DNA of 64,000 nt from assembly GCA_949592205.1 (NCBI GenBank), contig CATIUR010000012.1, positions 2,008,501-2,072,500 of the forward strand, given 5' to 3'. Source of the stretch: Helichrysum umbraculigerum. Lineage: Eukaryota > Streptophyta > Magnoliopsida > Asterales > Asteraceae. Under the pieces are notes generated by a model. The model had not been told where the DNA came from. It ran no database searches and was given only the letters and a program-made list of their open reading frames with translations. Positions 22,116-33,452 of the stretch are shown in pieces. Position numbers and translations under genes: made by a program. Position 1 is the stretch's first letter, and every line of letters starts with the position of its first letter.

Positions 22116-23963
22116 AACTCCCCCGTGTCTTCAGCTTGGTCTTCGAAAAAATTCTTCAATTAGCTTCAGTCTTCAGACTTCTTTAGAACTTCAACAATCA
22201 CAAACTCCCCCATTGAGATAGCATGGTCTTCAAGTAAGATCTTCAAACTCCGTGACCATCTCTCAATTATCAACAGCATCTCCAATAAAATTTATCTTCA
22301 TAATGTATGGAGAATAATCAACATCCTTTGCATCCTCGATATTTGACTTTAACAAGATATGTGATATTTGAATAAAATAACATAGAAATAAAATCTTTTT
22401 GTGTTTTCTTAAAGAAAAGTAAAGAACATGGATATTAACACATCGGGGATAAGATTGATTTAGGTCTGCTTTGAGATCATATCAGATCAACATGCAATTA
22501 TTAGAAAATAGAATATGTTATCTCGATTACCAGTATTTTTGTCCTCCTTAAATTTACTTAGCATACATAACACACCTTTTTTGAAAATTATTCCAAGACG
22601 ATTACTGATATTGTTTGTCCACCTAAACATGATACATTGAGTCTGTGAGCTAACCATTATTGTTAGAATGATTAGTCCTCTGTGGTCCCCACCATAGACA
22701 TACCCCATTAACCCAGACATTTACAAAATTTCCATATTCGGAAAGAATAAATGAAGATCATTTTTAAGAATCAAGCTAGAGTATACAGGTCTGCACCAAA
22801 GTACAACAAAGTAACCCAACATGATTCAGGCTTAATCAAAACCGAACGCAGTCAAACCGAACTTGGAGTTTCCCAAACGGCGACCTTGTTTAGTATTTTT
22901 GATTTGAGGTTTAAGCAAAACCGATCGCGGTCAAACCGAACTTGGAGTTTCCCAAACGGCGACCTTGTTCAGTGTCCTTTAAATTTATGACTTTGCAAGT
23001 GCATTGACTTGTATTTGCTTAAACCTAAGTTTATACCAACTGTGACCATTTGTGTACTATCGTACAATATGGGAAACAATCGGCATAAACCCCCAAATGA
23101 TTTCAAATAAACATTCAAAAGATACAAATATGTTAAGCTGTGCTAAGGAATTAAGACCTATAGTCGTACATCACACGGTGTTTTACCACAAGATTATAGC
23201 CATGTATTTATTATACTTCTTAATAACCCAAAGACCGGTTTGTATCATGCCTACCAGTACATCGCATGATGAAGACAATTTTCATAAAAACTGTATTAAG
23301 TATGCTAGATAAACCTACTGATACATCAAGGATAAACCTTAAAATTTTCATTTTGTGCATGTCATCTGATGTACTATCATTTCTCAAGAAATTTACAAAC
23401 ACAATCAAACACCTTTTCAAGAATTAAGAATCTTGTTGTTCACCTTTCTGATCCAAATAATCAGAAAAATTTTAAGTTTTAAAATTACTCCCCCTGAATA
23501 GCAAATTCTTTTCACAATTCCACTAAAATTACTCCAAAGGCACTCCCCTTAAAATTAAACATATTTTTTTTGTTTTTAAATTAAGAAATTTCGCAACATT
23601 GCATATCCTTGGTACTAAAGAGTACAAAGAATGGCTATTGCATATCTAACGAATAGAAAAATATCAAAATCACATATCAAGTCACGTCAAAAGTCTTATA
23701 GCAATATTACCACCAATAAACTTTGATAATCTCATCCATCCAACCACAAGACCATCGCACATAACCACCTTGAAAGTAATTTTCCGACAATTATCAACAT
23801 CCGTGCAGTCACTAAAATTGTTAGCTAATAGTAACTTGACTGCATCACCACAAACAATAAAACGTTAAATTTTATGGGACACCCAAGCCTTGACAGACTT
23901 GGGATGTCCACTGTCATCCATAATCATCACATCAATGAGTTTATGATACTTTAGAAACTCAGA
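22116..23963 (-). other. Non-coding 3' body of the copia element (pol missing)
   Basis: A purine tract next to the 3' LTR (22117-22127), then AT-rich sequence without long frames. Just after the gag stop a short frame reads MDDSGHPKSVKAWVSHK, resembling the gag-pol boundary of Asteraceae copia elements. A near-perfect direct repeat lies at 22837-22894 and 22917-22974 (period 80 bp). No gene is seen. Confidence 0.6.
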
Positions 23964-25646
23964 TTAATTCATTGATGTGTTGTTTGTGGATTTGGGTTTC
24001 CAAACCTTTTTAGGTTCAGAAGATTTATTTTCAACAATGTTTTGCTTTTGAACTTGAGGTTTACTGGGCATAACCTTGTTTACTCTAGCCGTAGGTTTAG
24101 GAGAATTTGATGCATAACTAGATATAGGCGAGCGGGAACTACGCCTCGAATATGGTTCACAGAAAGAATTCCTATATGAAGGAATTCTTGGCATCCTTCT
24201 ACCAAACCTAGTCAGGGATAACAACTTACAATCCCTAATGATATGGCCTTGTTGACCACATTTAAAGCAAGACCGTCGTTCCACATGCGGTCTATTCCAA
24301 TGACTTCCCTCAAATGGTTGAGGTGGAGAATAAACTGAAGGAGTCTTGGGCAATGAGGCATTTACTGAACATGAACACATAGGCATACATGTTGAAGTAG
24401 AATTCTCAGAAGTTGAGCAAGTTGATGTGGAGAGATTTCCATTAACATCAACCTTTTCAACTTTTACTTCAGACTCGTTAGGTAGATTCTCTACCTCAAC
24501 TACCTTTTCAGTATTACCTAGGGATGTAAACTTAAAAGGTTCAAAAAGCTTTACTGGCTCAGCCTTGATTTTCTTAGCCCTTTTCTTATCATGTTTCACG
24601 TTTATGTTATGTGTAAAGAACTCGGGCATTTTAAAGTTTGCTGCATTGATAGGCTCATTAACAGACTCATTAACCGGCTCATTAACAGGCTCAGGAGCGG
24701 GTTTATTTACTGATGAATCAGAAGAACTTGCATCTGCTCTAAGAGAGGTAGGCACAAAGTCTTTGATCGGATCCTTTGACACACTAGGTTGATTAATGTT
24801 TGACGGAGGAGGCTGGTTATGATAACCAAATCCTTTCTTACTTTTCTTATTTTTATTATCAACCTCATGTGTCTGCAGGATATCAGCATAAACCATGGAA
24901 GTTCTAGAGATATTTGAAAAACACCTTTTTAAATCAAGAACTTCAGCTTGAGAGGCAGCAAGCTCCTTTTTAAGATGAGCAATCATTTTTAAGTAGCTAT
25001 CGATTTCATCTTGATTGCTGAAAATCAGAGCTTTCAACTCTTTCTTTTCTTCAATGATGGCTTGAAGGTTACTTTCAAAAGCTTTTTCATAGGTTTTTAA
25101 AACCTTATTTGCTTCCATCAGATTAGAAAGATCTGACCTCAAGTTATCATGAGCCTCCGTAAACCTATTTATTTTACCAGTTAATTTAATACATGATTCA
25201 CAAGAGAAAGGTTTGCAATTGACCTCATGTATAGGAGTCGCGCATGTACTGGTATGTGGCTCTTCTTCCTTCTTATGAACATTGTAATGTTTCTCAATAG
25301 CTTTCCACAGATCATAAGCATTTTCATGATGTTCAAAGATTTGGCGAGCTTCATCCGATAAACATTTGAGAATTGCATCATGAGTTCTCCTTTCTGTTTC
25401 CCAAGCTTGTCTTTCTTCAGAAGTAAAACGGTGGAAACACTCGGATGGAGGATGACCAATATGTGTACCAAAAGCTAGTGGTCTAACGTATCGTTTAACT
25501 AATGCGTAGGACATATCTGGATAGTTTAATGATACGTATGCCTCAAACTCATATCTCCACGTAGCGTAATCAATAGAGGGTGAAAGCTTAGGAGCAGGTA
25601 TAGTTACACTTAGAACCCCACCATTGTATGGAGAAAGACATGCCAT
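23964..25646 (-). CDS. Copia-type Gag with coiled coil and zinc knuckle
   Basis: 560 codons from the ATG at 25646 (MACLSPYNGG). An upstream in-frame ATG at 25742 would add 32 residues, but the inner start matches usual copia gag openings. Residues about 10-120 are the gag domain (W...YE.Y, E...WE.ERRTHDAIL.CLSDEA...F, A..LW.AIEKHY). About 150-265 is a long coiled coil. A linker of Asn-Glu-Pro-Val repeats follows, and one CCHC knuckle (CFKCGQQGHIIRDC) sits near 460-473. It ends with KKVWKPK, the position where autonomous relatives enter protease. Intact, so potentially functional; it would build particles for its own or a partner's RNA. Confidence 0.9.
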   Translation of the reverse strand: MACLSPYNGGVLSVTIPAPKLSPSIDYATWRYEFEAYVSLNYPDMSYALVKRYVRPLAFGTHIGHPPSECFHRFTSEERQAWETERRTHDAILKCLSDEARQIFEHHENAYDLWKAIEKHYNVHKKEEEPHTSTCATPIHEVNCKPFSCESCIKLTGKINRFTEAHDNLRSDLSNLMEANKVLKTYEKAFESNLQAIIEEKKELKALIFSNQDEIDSYLKMIAHLKKELAASQAEVLDLKRCFSNISRTSMVYADILQTHEVDNKNKKSKKGFGYHNQPPPSNINQPSVSKDPIKDFVPTSLRADASSSDSSVNKPAPEPVNEPVNESVNEPINAANFKMPEFFTHNINVKHDKKRAKKIKAEPVKLFEPFKFTSLGNTEKVVEVENLPNESEVKVEKVDVNGNLSTSTCSTSENSTSTCMPMCSCSVNASLPKTPSVYSPPQPFEGSHWNRPHVERRSCFKCGQQGHIIRDCKLLSLTRFGRRMPRIPSYRNSFCEPYSRRSSRSPISSYASNSPKPTARVNKVMPSKPQVQKQNIVENKSSEPKKVWKPKSTNNTSMN

Positions 25647-25919
25647 AATTATACTCAAAGTGTCGCTAAAAGTTGTAATAAAAAAAATTTCGGCGTGAAA
25701 CGAAACTTTTGTAAAACCAAAATTAATCACTTTCAAGCTCAAAACAAAATTTTGGTATTATAAAATTTTCGCTAATTTTCCGACAAAAGTTTCGTCGCTA
25801 AACGACCAAAAAATGCTCGGGTAAAATGAAACTTTTTCGGGGTTAAAATTGAACACTTTTAAGCCTTCGAACAAAATTTCACAATGCGAAAATTTTTCGC
25901 CAAATCCGTTGCTAAAAGA

Positions 25920-26130
25920 CTTTTTTTTTTTTTTTTTTTTTTTTTGTAATGCGACACTAGTGTTATGTCGCAGGTTGTGTCGTATAAACAGTACCTACGA
26001 CACTACCCTTGTGTCGCAGAACAAGGAATTAACGTCGCAGAGTTATGTCGCAACTTGTGTCGCAGACAATTTAATGTCGTATTGTTGTGTCGCATGAACA
26101 GTAACTACGACACAACCCTTGTGTCGCAAA
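25920..26130 (-). repeat. Second TGCGACACAA-type array in the copia leader, with T25 run
   Basis: Between PBS and gag, about ten direct and inverted words (GTGTCGCA and variants with TACGACA) occur at 25950-26130. One 23-bp palindrome at 26106-26128 has the same GGG/CCC centre as those in the unrelated gypsy LTR. A homopolymer of about 25 T sits at 25921-25945. Confidence 0.85.
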
Positions 26131-26356
26131 AGGGAGCGCGCAGACAGCTTTGAAATTCAAAAACTCGATTTTTGCAACCCACTTTCACAACCCACGAAAT
26201 ATTGACTGGTCAATCTTCAAAGTTCATCATTAAACTCAGAAAACTCAAGATTAAACACCTAACTTTGAAGATCAAACACCATAAAATGTCAAAAATATCA
26301 ATTTTTGACCCGAAAATTTGCAAACACGAACTCGAAACCAAGAACTCAAAAGTTCA

Positions 26357-26370
26357 TGGCTCTGATACCA
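26357..26370 (-). other. PBS of copia element, initiator-Met tRNA type
   Basis: The minus strand reads TGGTATCAGAGCCA two bases after the LTR end. Confidence 0.93.
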
Positions 26371-26372
26371 AT

Positions 26373-26908
26373 TGTAGGTTCCATATGATTCGGACCAAAT
26401 CGAGTCGTATACCCTTTTGTATGAGCGGAAATCAAACAAACGGGTTTTGCAAATTAAAACATGAACAAACACAAATCGTATTGTAATCTTTGTATGTATT
26501 AACACTTGAAAGTATAATCGATTACAAATACAAACACAAACTCAAACAATCTGCCCTCTCTCTCTCTAACTCGCCACTTTCTCTCTCTAAACACTCTCTC
26601 ACACACACACAAAGAAGGCTTTTTTAAATGAAGACATTTGACCTCTATTTATAGTCTGACCCAGACATCATGCGACAAAAGCCTTGTGTCGCATAGGATG
26701 TTCATGCGACACAGTCCTTGTGTCGCATAGATTGCTTCTGCGACACAATGCTTGTGTCGCATAGAACCCTTCTGCGACACATTGCTTGTGTCGCATGACA
26801 TACAAAAATTGTAATTAAATTAGAACTAAAACTATTCAATACGTAATTACAATTCCGACACGATTACAGACTGAGACCAACTGACAGACACACATTGATG
26901 TACCAACA
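26373..26908 (-). repeat. 5' LTR of gag-only copia element (536 bp)
   Basis: Pairs with 21580-22115. TATA word at 26645-26653 (minus); palindromes at 26671-26795. Confidence 0.96.
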
Positions 26909-26913
26909 ACCCC

Positions 26914-27267
26914 AAGACCGAGAATTATGAAGGCATAAAACTGCAATTCTTGTCGTTTGTCTGCTCTCTCTGGCAAAACCCACCGCCCAGAGAGGTTGTT
27001 AAGACAGACACAACCACTATGGCCAACCCTAGTGGACCTGTCACTAAAGCAGTTGACTACATCACCTTCGGACTTTACGGACTTGCGAGGACAAGTTCAG
27101 AGCATCTTCAGAACTACAAGGCAGAATCGAGAGATAGTCCATTTGAATTGATTACGACAATAGTCAATCATTTCATGAGAATCTATCCACCTCGATATAC
27201 TTTCCCGCAACCTAGGGCCCACAACATCAACACAGTGGATCCCAGGGATGCATCCATCTCCATCTAG
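26914..27267 (+). pseudogene. ORFX of element A, 3' part
   Basis: Continues 20929-21574 after removal of the copia element and one TSD copy. The last 105 codons are open and align with residues about 375-454 of the C copy: GPVTKAVDYI..GLYGLAR, ELITTIVNHFMRIYPP and the terminal motif RYTFPQPRAHN. The stop is at 27265-27267, 13 bp before hairpin 1. Confidence 0.82.
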
Positions 27268-27279
27268 CTAGGAGAAAAG

Positions 27280-27325
27280 AAGTTGAGCTCTCGACTTTAA
27301 AAGAGCGCTCTCGGGAGGCAACCCG
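27280..27325 (+). other. Two conserved hairpins after ORFX stop (element A)
   Basis: Hairpin 1, 27280-27297: AAGTTG-AGCTCT-CGACTT. Hairpin 2, 27312-27325: CGGG-AGGCAA-CCCG, preceded by AGCGCT. Counterparts lie at 42715-42770 (B) and 33392-33438 (C), with changes that keep pairing. Confidence 0.75.
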
Positions 27326-28644
27326 TGTTTTACATTTCCGCAAATTTACATTCCAAGAAGTGATGAAGTCTCCGACAATCTTTCACACTTGGATATACAA
27401 AGAAGTTTGAGAAACTATCCGACGCATCAAGTTCTCGGCGTCAAAAAAGTATATCCAACGTGTTCACACTTACGAGACAAATCACAAAAGACTTCAAGAA
27501 ATCGGAGCATATAACAGCAACAAACGGACTCTATGAAAAAGGGCGGCTTCAGAGCACTCCTCATCATCATCAACAGTTCTACACATATATGGGGAGTACT
27601 TCTGTTCTAAACTCTTCTTCATTATAATTTACCCTATCATTGATGCTTATCACTAAGGGTGGGATTCAAACCCGACAAACACCTCTAAAGGATACATTTT
27701 AGATAGTTCAAACTCTAAGTGTGGGATTTCACCCCGGTAAAATCTTAGAAAAACATCGAGGATGATGTTCCTTTAAATGTGGGATAGTGGTATACGCTTG
27801 ATTATAAATTCTCAGTTCCTTAGACCATCCTTCTCCAAAAGTAACTTGAAATTTTAACAAAATTTTTCAAAAATTTGGTTAAAAATGTATTGATAATGAA
27901 AGTTTTTAGATAAAGAATGATTTACTTTGGGGGAGAAGGATAAATAAGATGGGAATTTCTTTGAAAATTTAAATTAATAATCCCGTAAAGAGCATCGCAT
28001 GACTAGGCACACAAAACCCAACTTTCGACTCGTGAGATATCTTGAGCCATATAAAGCATTCATCTTTAATGCTTCACTTATTCGATTCTTGTGTGTGCCG
28101 ATGTATGCGCTTAGAATCAGAACTTTCTCTTGTTATGCATTTTGAAGCCGACCTGATGAGTAACAAAGGAATAAAAGGATCGCAACATTCTTAGGACCAT
28201 CCCTATCACCAAAACCTCCACTAAAAATGTCATCTCTACCCTCTCAAAAACATCCCCTGAACTTTATAAAACCTCAATCTTCGAGAAAAAGCTCTGTGTG
28301 ACGAAGAGAGAAGCCAAGAGGATATGACGCTAAAAAAAATGAAGAAAAGAAGGTCTTATGGAAAAAGTCTCCCTTCGAAATGGAGAAAAGGCGTCAATCT
28401 TCCAAAAATCTCGGCTTTCTACTTCACCGAAAAGAAACCCACAAAATAAGTGCAAAACACGAATAAACCCTCCCACAAACCTTCACTCCACTCAAATTTC
28501 ATTCACCACCTCCCACAGAATGTTGTGACCTGATTAGTTCCATGCTCACCAAATAGGTAACGATTTGATTCTCGATCAAGCCTATGACGATAAGCGATAC
28601 ATGACAGGCGTTCTGAGCGATTGATAAAAATAGAATAGGACACT
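27326..28644 (+). other. 3' spacer of element A
   Basis: Non-coding. Tract-like words (GGGTGGGAT, AAGTGTGGGAT, AAATGTGGGAT) lie near 27655, 27720 and 27775. It shares a block near 27450-27475 (ATCCAACGTGTTCACACTTA) with element C near 33030. Element C is inserted at 28645; the spacer resumes at 51530. Confidence 0.6.
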
Positions 28645-31144
28645 GTTGTGCCACGGTCGTTACGCAGCACAACGGGGTTTTAAATTTGTAAAAAGCTGGG
28701 GCCAAAATTCTACTTACAGCAGCAAGTATAACTCAGGGTCGTTCTTAAAAATCAACTGTATTGTGAAACAGAGAAATCAAAATGTCCAAATCTGTCTAGT
28801 GACGGAAGGTTGTGAGAAGAGTTTAATTTGATTTTTGATTTGTTTGTTTTTTAAATTATACTACTAATTAAACTAAACAAGTAAATTAATTAAACTAGGC
28901 GATAAAATAAAGAAGTAGCAGTCAGGATAGAGGAGGTGTTTGTTGTGACTTCGTTAGCCTTTCATTGGGATGATGTTTTAGTTTAATTTATGAAAACGTC
29001 TTTCTAAAGATTTGTATTTTATTTGTTTGAAGTATTTGTGGTGTAAACACTAATACCCTACTGATTGATTGCTCAATCAGTATGTCACTGAGTAACTAGG
29101 CTACCGTGATTCTGATCGGAGGAGGCTGCTCAACTCTCAACACTACCCTGTTACGGAACAGTGACCCTTTTCAGGAATATGAAGATTCTTGGGCGCATGC
29201 ATAAAGTAACAGACCCACTAATGTTCTGACCGTTCTTAACACCATAGTGATACTCAATTGAATAAAACATTTAAGTTTAAGACTTGGTTGGTATTTGATT
29301 ACTTTCCATCAATGGTTTTGTAGAATCCAGGGGTGATAGACATATTTGGAATACCAGATGATTGCTCGTCTTCCTTACTGGATTCATAAACTAAGCTTGT
29401 ATTTAAGATTAAAGATTCTCCATTTATGATTTAAACCAGCCCTCACTTGAAATTAACCAATAAATCCCTAGTTTATTCACAGTGTACAATACTTGTTTAG
29501 TAGTTCCACGGCTTCAAAACCAGACCATGCCATTTTACATATATATAATTCGGTTGTAGTTTAATCACGGTGTACAATACTTGGTTAGTAGCTCCACAGC
29601 TTAAAACCAGACAATGTTATTTGAACACAGATAGTTAATTACCCCTGATATGACGTCTTATCAAAAAGGTTTTAACCACGTTTATTGGTGGAAAGGAATT
29701 AGTTGAATGCGGTTTAAAATCATAGATGGAATGTGTAATCAAAGCACCAAGTTTTCATTTATACTATATAATAGTTGGGAACATTATTCCACAACGGATC
29801 GTGTGAACGACTTTCATAGCTTCCACGTTCCGTACTCTACACATTAGTGATGTTTCCGGCGCTATACAAATGAAAGCCGTTTAACGTTATTTCCGTTGTT
29901 TCATAATGACATCATCCCAATTAGCGACTAATTACATCACAACAAACACACAATATAACTACTCACTAATCATGGAAAGTAATCCTAAATCTAGCATAAT
30001 AACAATAATAACATGCATCATGATAGATAAGGAAAGATATAACCATAAATAGTGCGCAGCTTGAATATATGCTGAAAGATTACAATGAGCGGAACCTCCA
30101 AAATATCTTTGACAATATTACAAAATGAACCCTCAAAGTATCTTCAACAATATTAGAATATTACCCCTCTGTTAGCCTTGGTTAAATGTTAACCAAGAAC
30201 TAACTGACTATTAACCTAAAACTAACCCTAAAAGCTAGGGAGAGAAAACTAGAGAGAGAAACTAGAGAGAAAGGGAGTGTGTGAGAGAGAAAATGGAGAA
30301 TAGAATGAGAAGAGGTGTGTTGAAATGAGGAGGGGAGGCCATCTATTTATAGGTGAAGATCACCTTGGAGCCAAAGCAAAGATCATGGAGCCAATTCTTG
30401 GAGCCAAAGTTGAAGCCAAACTTGGAGCCAAAGGAATAATCCTTGGAGCCAAAGGAGAGATATGTACAAGCATCAAAACACCAAGATACAAGCAAACGAA
30501 GCAAAACAAGAACACACGGGGGTGTGCAAGGCCGTGTGCTAGGCCGTGTGCCAGGCCGTGCGCTAGGCCGTGCGCTTGGCCGTGTGCCAGGCCATGTGCT
30601 AGGCCGTGTGCCAGGCCGTGTGCTAGTGCGTGTGCCAGGCCGTGTGCTTTTCTCGACTTTTCACGTTGCTTCGGAAGGTCGTAACTTCTTCGTTTCTCGT
30701 CCGTTTGACTTGATTTTTTCGCCTATGATCTCGTAATTCCGTTACGATTCTAATGGTACCAAATGTGCCAAATTTGAATGTTTCTAGATTTGGCGTGTGC
30801 GAAATGCTCTCGGTTTGCGCTCAGACGGCTATGTTTTCTTCGTTCTTTACCCGATCTGTACGATTCTTGATTCTCCACTCACATAATTACCAGTGATATC
30901 GTATGAAAATAATTAAGAACTTGTATCATAAGGTAATCAAAAGAGTGTAAGAATCAGTGATGGATAATTTGCCTCGTTTTGCGTGCCTTTTGGACATTTT
31001 TAGTACTTTTTACAGCATTGCCAATAATTTGACCAACCTTGTGAAATTAAGTAGAAAAGTATTTATTTTAAGTATTTTCACCAAGAATTAGGTCAAATGT
31101 GTGGGAAATATGTGCATAAAAACATGACTTTTTGCCACACATCA
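28645..31144 (-). repeat. 3' LTR of element C (2500 bp)
   Basis: Plus-strand boundaries are TGTTGTGCCACGG and GCCACACATCA. On the minus strand it starts TGATGTGTGGCAAAAAGTCA, close to the start of the A, B, E and F LTRs. TATA word (minus TATAAATAG) at 30343-30351. Contains GGAGCCAAAG repeats (30364-30460) and a GCCGTGTGC minisatellite (30520-30650). Confidence 0.92.
30520..30650. repeat. GCCGTGTGC(C/T)AG minisatellite in LTR C
   Basis: A 12-bp unit alternating AGGCCGTGTGCC and AGGCCGTGTGCT, about ten copies. The other LTR copy of C has a similar array at 51413-51529, which is where that LTR is cut off. It produces Ala-Arg-Pro-Cys frames that are not genes. Confidence 0.93.
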
Positions 31145-33391
31145 AATATCCCACACTTAGACATTGCTTGTCCTCAAGCAATACTTAGTTTTTATGAAGA
31201 CGGTTTTAGGCAGATTTGGTGAATTCTAAAATTCTTAAAAGCAATCACCCCACAAATCAGCAAACCATAATATAAAATAAGGAGAAATAAGATAATCATA
31301 CCAGAAACAAGGAATGACTCTCTTAGGTATACTTCCAAATCTCACGATCTTGGAGTATACTTGACTGGGTGATTCCTCACAAGGTGGTCACTCAATTCAC
31401 TCAAAGTGTATCGGGTTTCCTAACAATCTAGAACAAATGAAATAGCTCAAAAGCCAGTCATGCAGCACTCATCGTCATAGGATTGATCAAGAATCAGATC
31501 TCCACCACTTAAGTGAGGACGGTGCTAATTATCCCAAGACATTCATGAGGGTTGTAATGTTTGGTGAGGGTGAAAGGGTATGGATAGTCGTTTGTTTTGG
31601 GTGTAAGGGTTTAGCTTTACCTTAGAAATCCTCAGATTATGAAAAACTTTATTTTAGAATAGTGCAAATATGGAAATGAAACAACATAGCTATTTTGCTT
31701 TTATCGGATTTTTCTAGTGGTTGATACTATTGAAAGCACTTAGCTTTATTCTTAGACTATTTTTTTCTTCTTTTTCTTCTTGAGAATTTCTCTGCCACAG
31801 AATTTCTAAGGGATTATTCATCATCATTTTTTTTTCAACCCCTTGAAATCCTTTCAACTATTCTTCTTCAATCGTGACGATCTTGAGATTTTGGGCCAAT
31901 TTTTCGCACCATGTTTTATCTCTCCTTCATATATAATTTTGACGACTTTGAGAGAGGTAATTCGAGAAAGTGGAATGTTGAATCAAGCGAAAAGGATATT
32001 CTAAAAGGCGTTTTTCATAACCTTAGAAATTCTGAGTTAAGCTTTTGAGAATTTTGGGAAAGTGGGTTTAAAATGAGGGTTTTATGAAACGAAAAGGTTT
32101 AGGCTCAACAGGGTTTACTATACGGATCATCGATACTAAAAATGACTATCGAAAGGTTTTTGGGCTTGAAAAAAAAAGGGGTTTAAATCCTAGGGAATGT
32201 CAAGATCATTTAATTGCACTTATACCGCGTACGGTACTCACTAATATGGTCTCGAAACGTATGTCAGGAACAAGTTCTAATTCAGAAATGCATACATCGG
32301 CACACACAACAAACGAAAAGTGAAGCATTAAAGATGAATGCTTTTAATAAGCTCAAGGTACCTCACTGCAAGTTTTTGGGTTATATGTGCCTAGTCATCC
32401 GATGCCCCTCTTAGATTATCATTTTTGTTTAAGAGATTCCTACCTTATTTTCCTTAGATTCCAAAATAGCGTACTCATATACGGAAATGATTCCTCTTTA
32501 GAAACTTTAGAATTCAAAATAGTAGAGTTAATAACTCATAATTTTTATTTTATTTTGAAAAATTTTGAAAATTTGAGGAACATTTTCTGAGATTGCCATT
32601 TGGAAATAAGAGACTTAAATTATATCCAAGGTATATATACCTGGTATCCCACACTTAGAGGAACATTGTCCCTAATGTTCTCTTGAGTTGGGATTTTAAT
32701 AGTAAAATCCCACACTTAGAGTTTGAACATATAGAAAATGTTTCTCAAGTGTTGTTTTTGGGCTGGAATCCCACACTTAGTGATAAGTTTAGGATACGGC
32801 ATAGATAACACACTAAACAAAACAGATTATTTATCGAAAAGTGAAGAAAGGATAAGGAAACTCCCCGGATAGCGAGATGCTCAGATGCTCATGATTTGAA
32901 AATAGCTGAAATGAGAGCTGCATGATCCATTTCTGCATTTTCTTCTGGTTTTATCTTCGAGACTCTTGCTAGGGTTTTCTTGCACACTTCAAAACTTCTT
33001 CTTTCAGACTCTTTCTCTTGTGAAATGATCTCGTAAGTGTGAACACATTGGATATGCCTTTTAAAAAACTCATATATTTTTGCAAATGAAAATGAAATCA
33101 CCGTCTCAGATTTTGTAGAGATGTTTTCTATGACCAATCATTTATAAAACATTGTTTTTAAACGAGTTCGAGCATAATGCATAAAAGTAGTATGCAAGTA
33201 CCTCAAATGCTCGAAACAAGTGAATTATTTGTTTTTACTTCCTGTTTTAACTGAGACAAGTGGTTTGTTTGCAAAATGAGTTATTTTTGAGAAATGTTTT
33301 TGAAAACACTTTAGGCATAACCAAGTGTGAAGGAAAGTTGGAGATTCTGCTTCACTTATTGACACACAACTTCTCAATACTTCTTATTCCA
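31145..33391 (-). other. 3' spacer of element C with PPT, hairpin and tract-like words
   Basis: Next to the LTR the minus strand reads AAGTGTGGGATATT (PPT, 31145-31158), preceded by hairpin ATTGCTTG-AGGA-CAAGCAAT (31163-31182). Further tract-like words are near 32647, 32709 and 32769. One 82-codon frame (32889-33137) shares the words HIQ-VHTYE with element A, but I cannot show that it is a gene. Confidence 0.7.
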
Positions 33392-33438
33392 CGGGTTGCC
33401 TCCCGAGAAGCGCTGCTGTTATAGTCGAGAGCTCGACT
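33392..33438 (-). other. Two conserved hairpins after ORFX stop (element C)
   Basis: Hairpin 1, 33423-33438, is a perfect 16-bp palindrome AGTCGAGAGCTCGACT. Hairpin 2, 33392-33405, reads on the minus strand CGGG-AGGCAA-CCCG. They start 15 bases after the ORFX stop. Confidence 0.75.
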
Positions 33439-33452
33439 TTACTCCTCTGAGA

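Larger units (their letters stand above)
21580..26908 (-). mobile_element. Gag-only copia-type LTR retrotransposon (5329 bp)
   Basis: LTRs 21580-22115 and 26373-26908, 536 bp each, TG...CA, with only about five differences by eye (about 1%). Flanked by perfect TSD ACCCC (21575-21579 and 26909-26913). The iMet-type PBS lies left of the right LTR and the purine tract CACGGGGGAG right of the left LTR, so it reads right to left. The only gene is an intact gag. The space where pol would be holds 1.85 kb of unrecognisable sequence. It split ORFX of element A. Confidence 0.93.

Noticed and set aside
24346..24792. 148-codon frame on the plus strand opposite the copia gag
   Set aside because: Antisense shadow of the intact gag gene; composition explained by the other strand.
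30325..30736. Open frames rich in Ala-Arg-Pro-Cys (also 51227-51670)
   Set aside because: Translations of the GCCGTGTGC minisatellite inside LTR C; they change frame with repeat number and are not genes.
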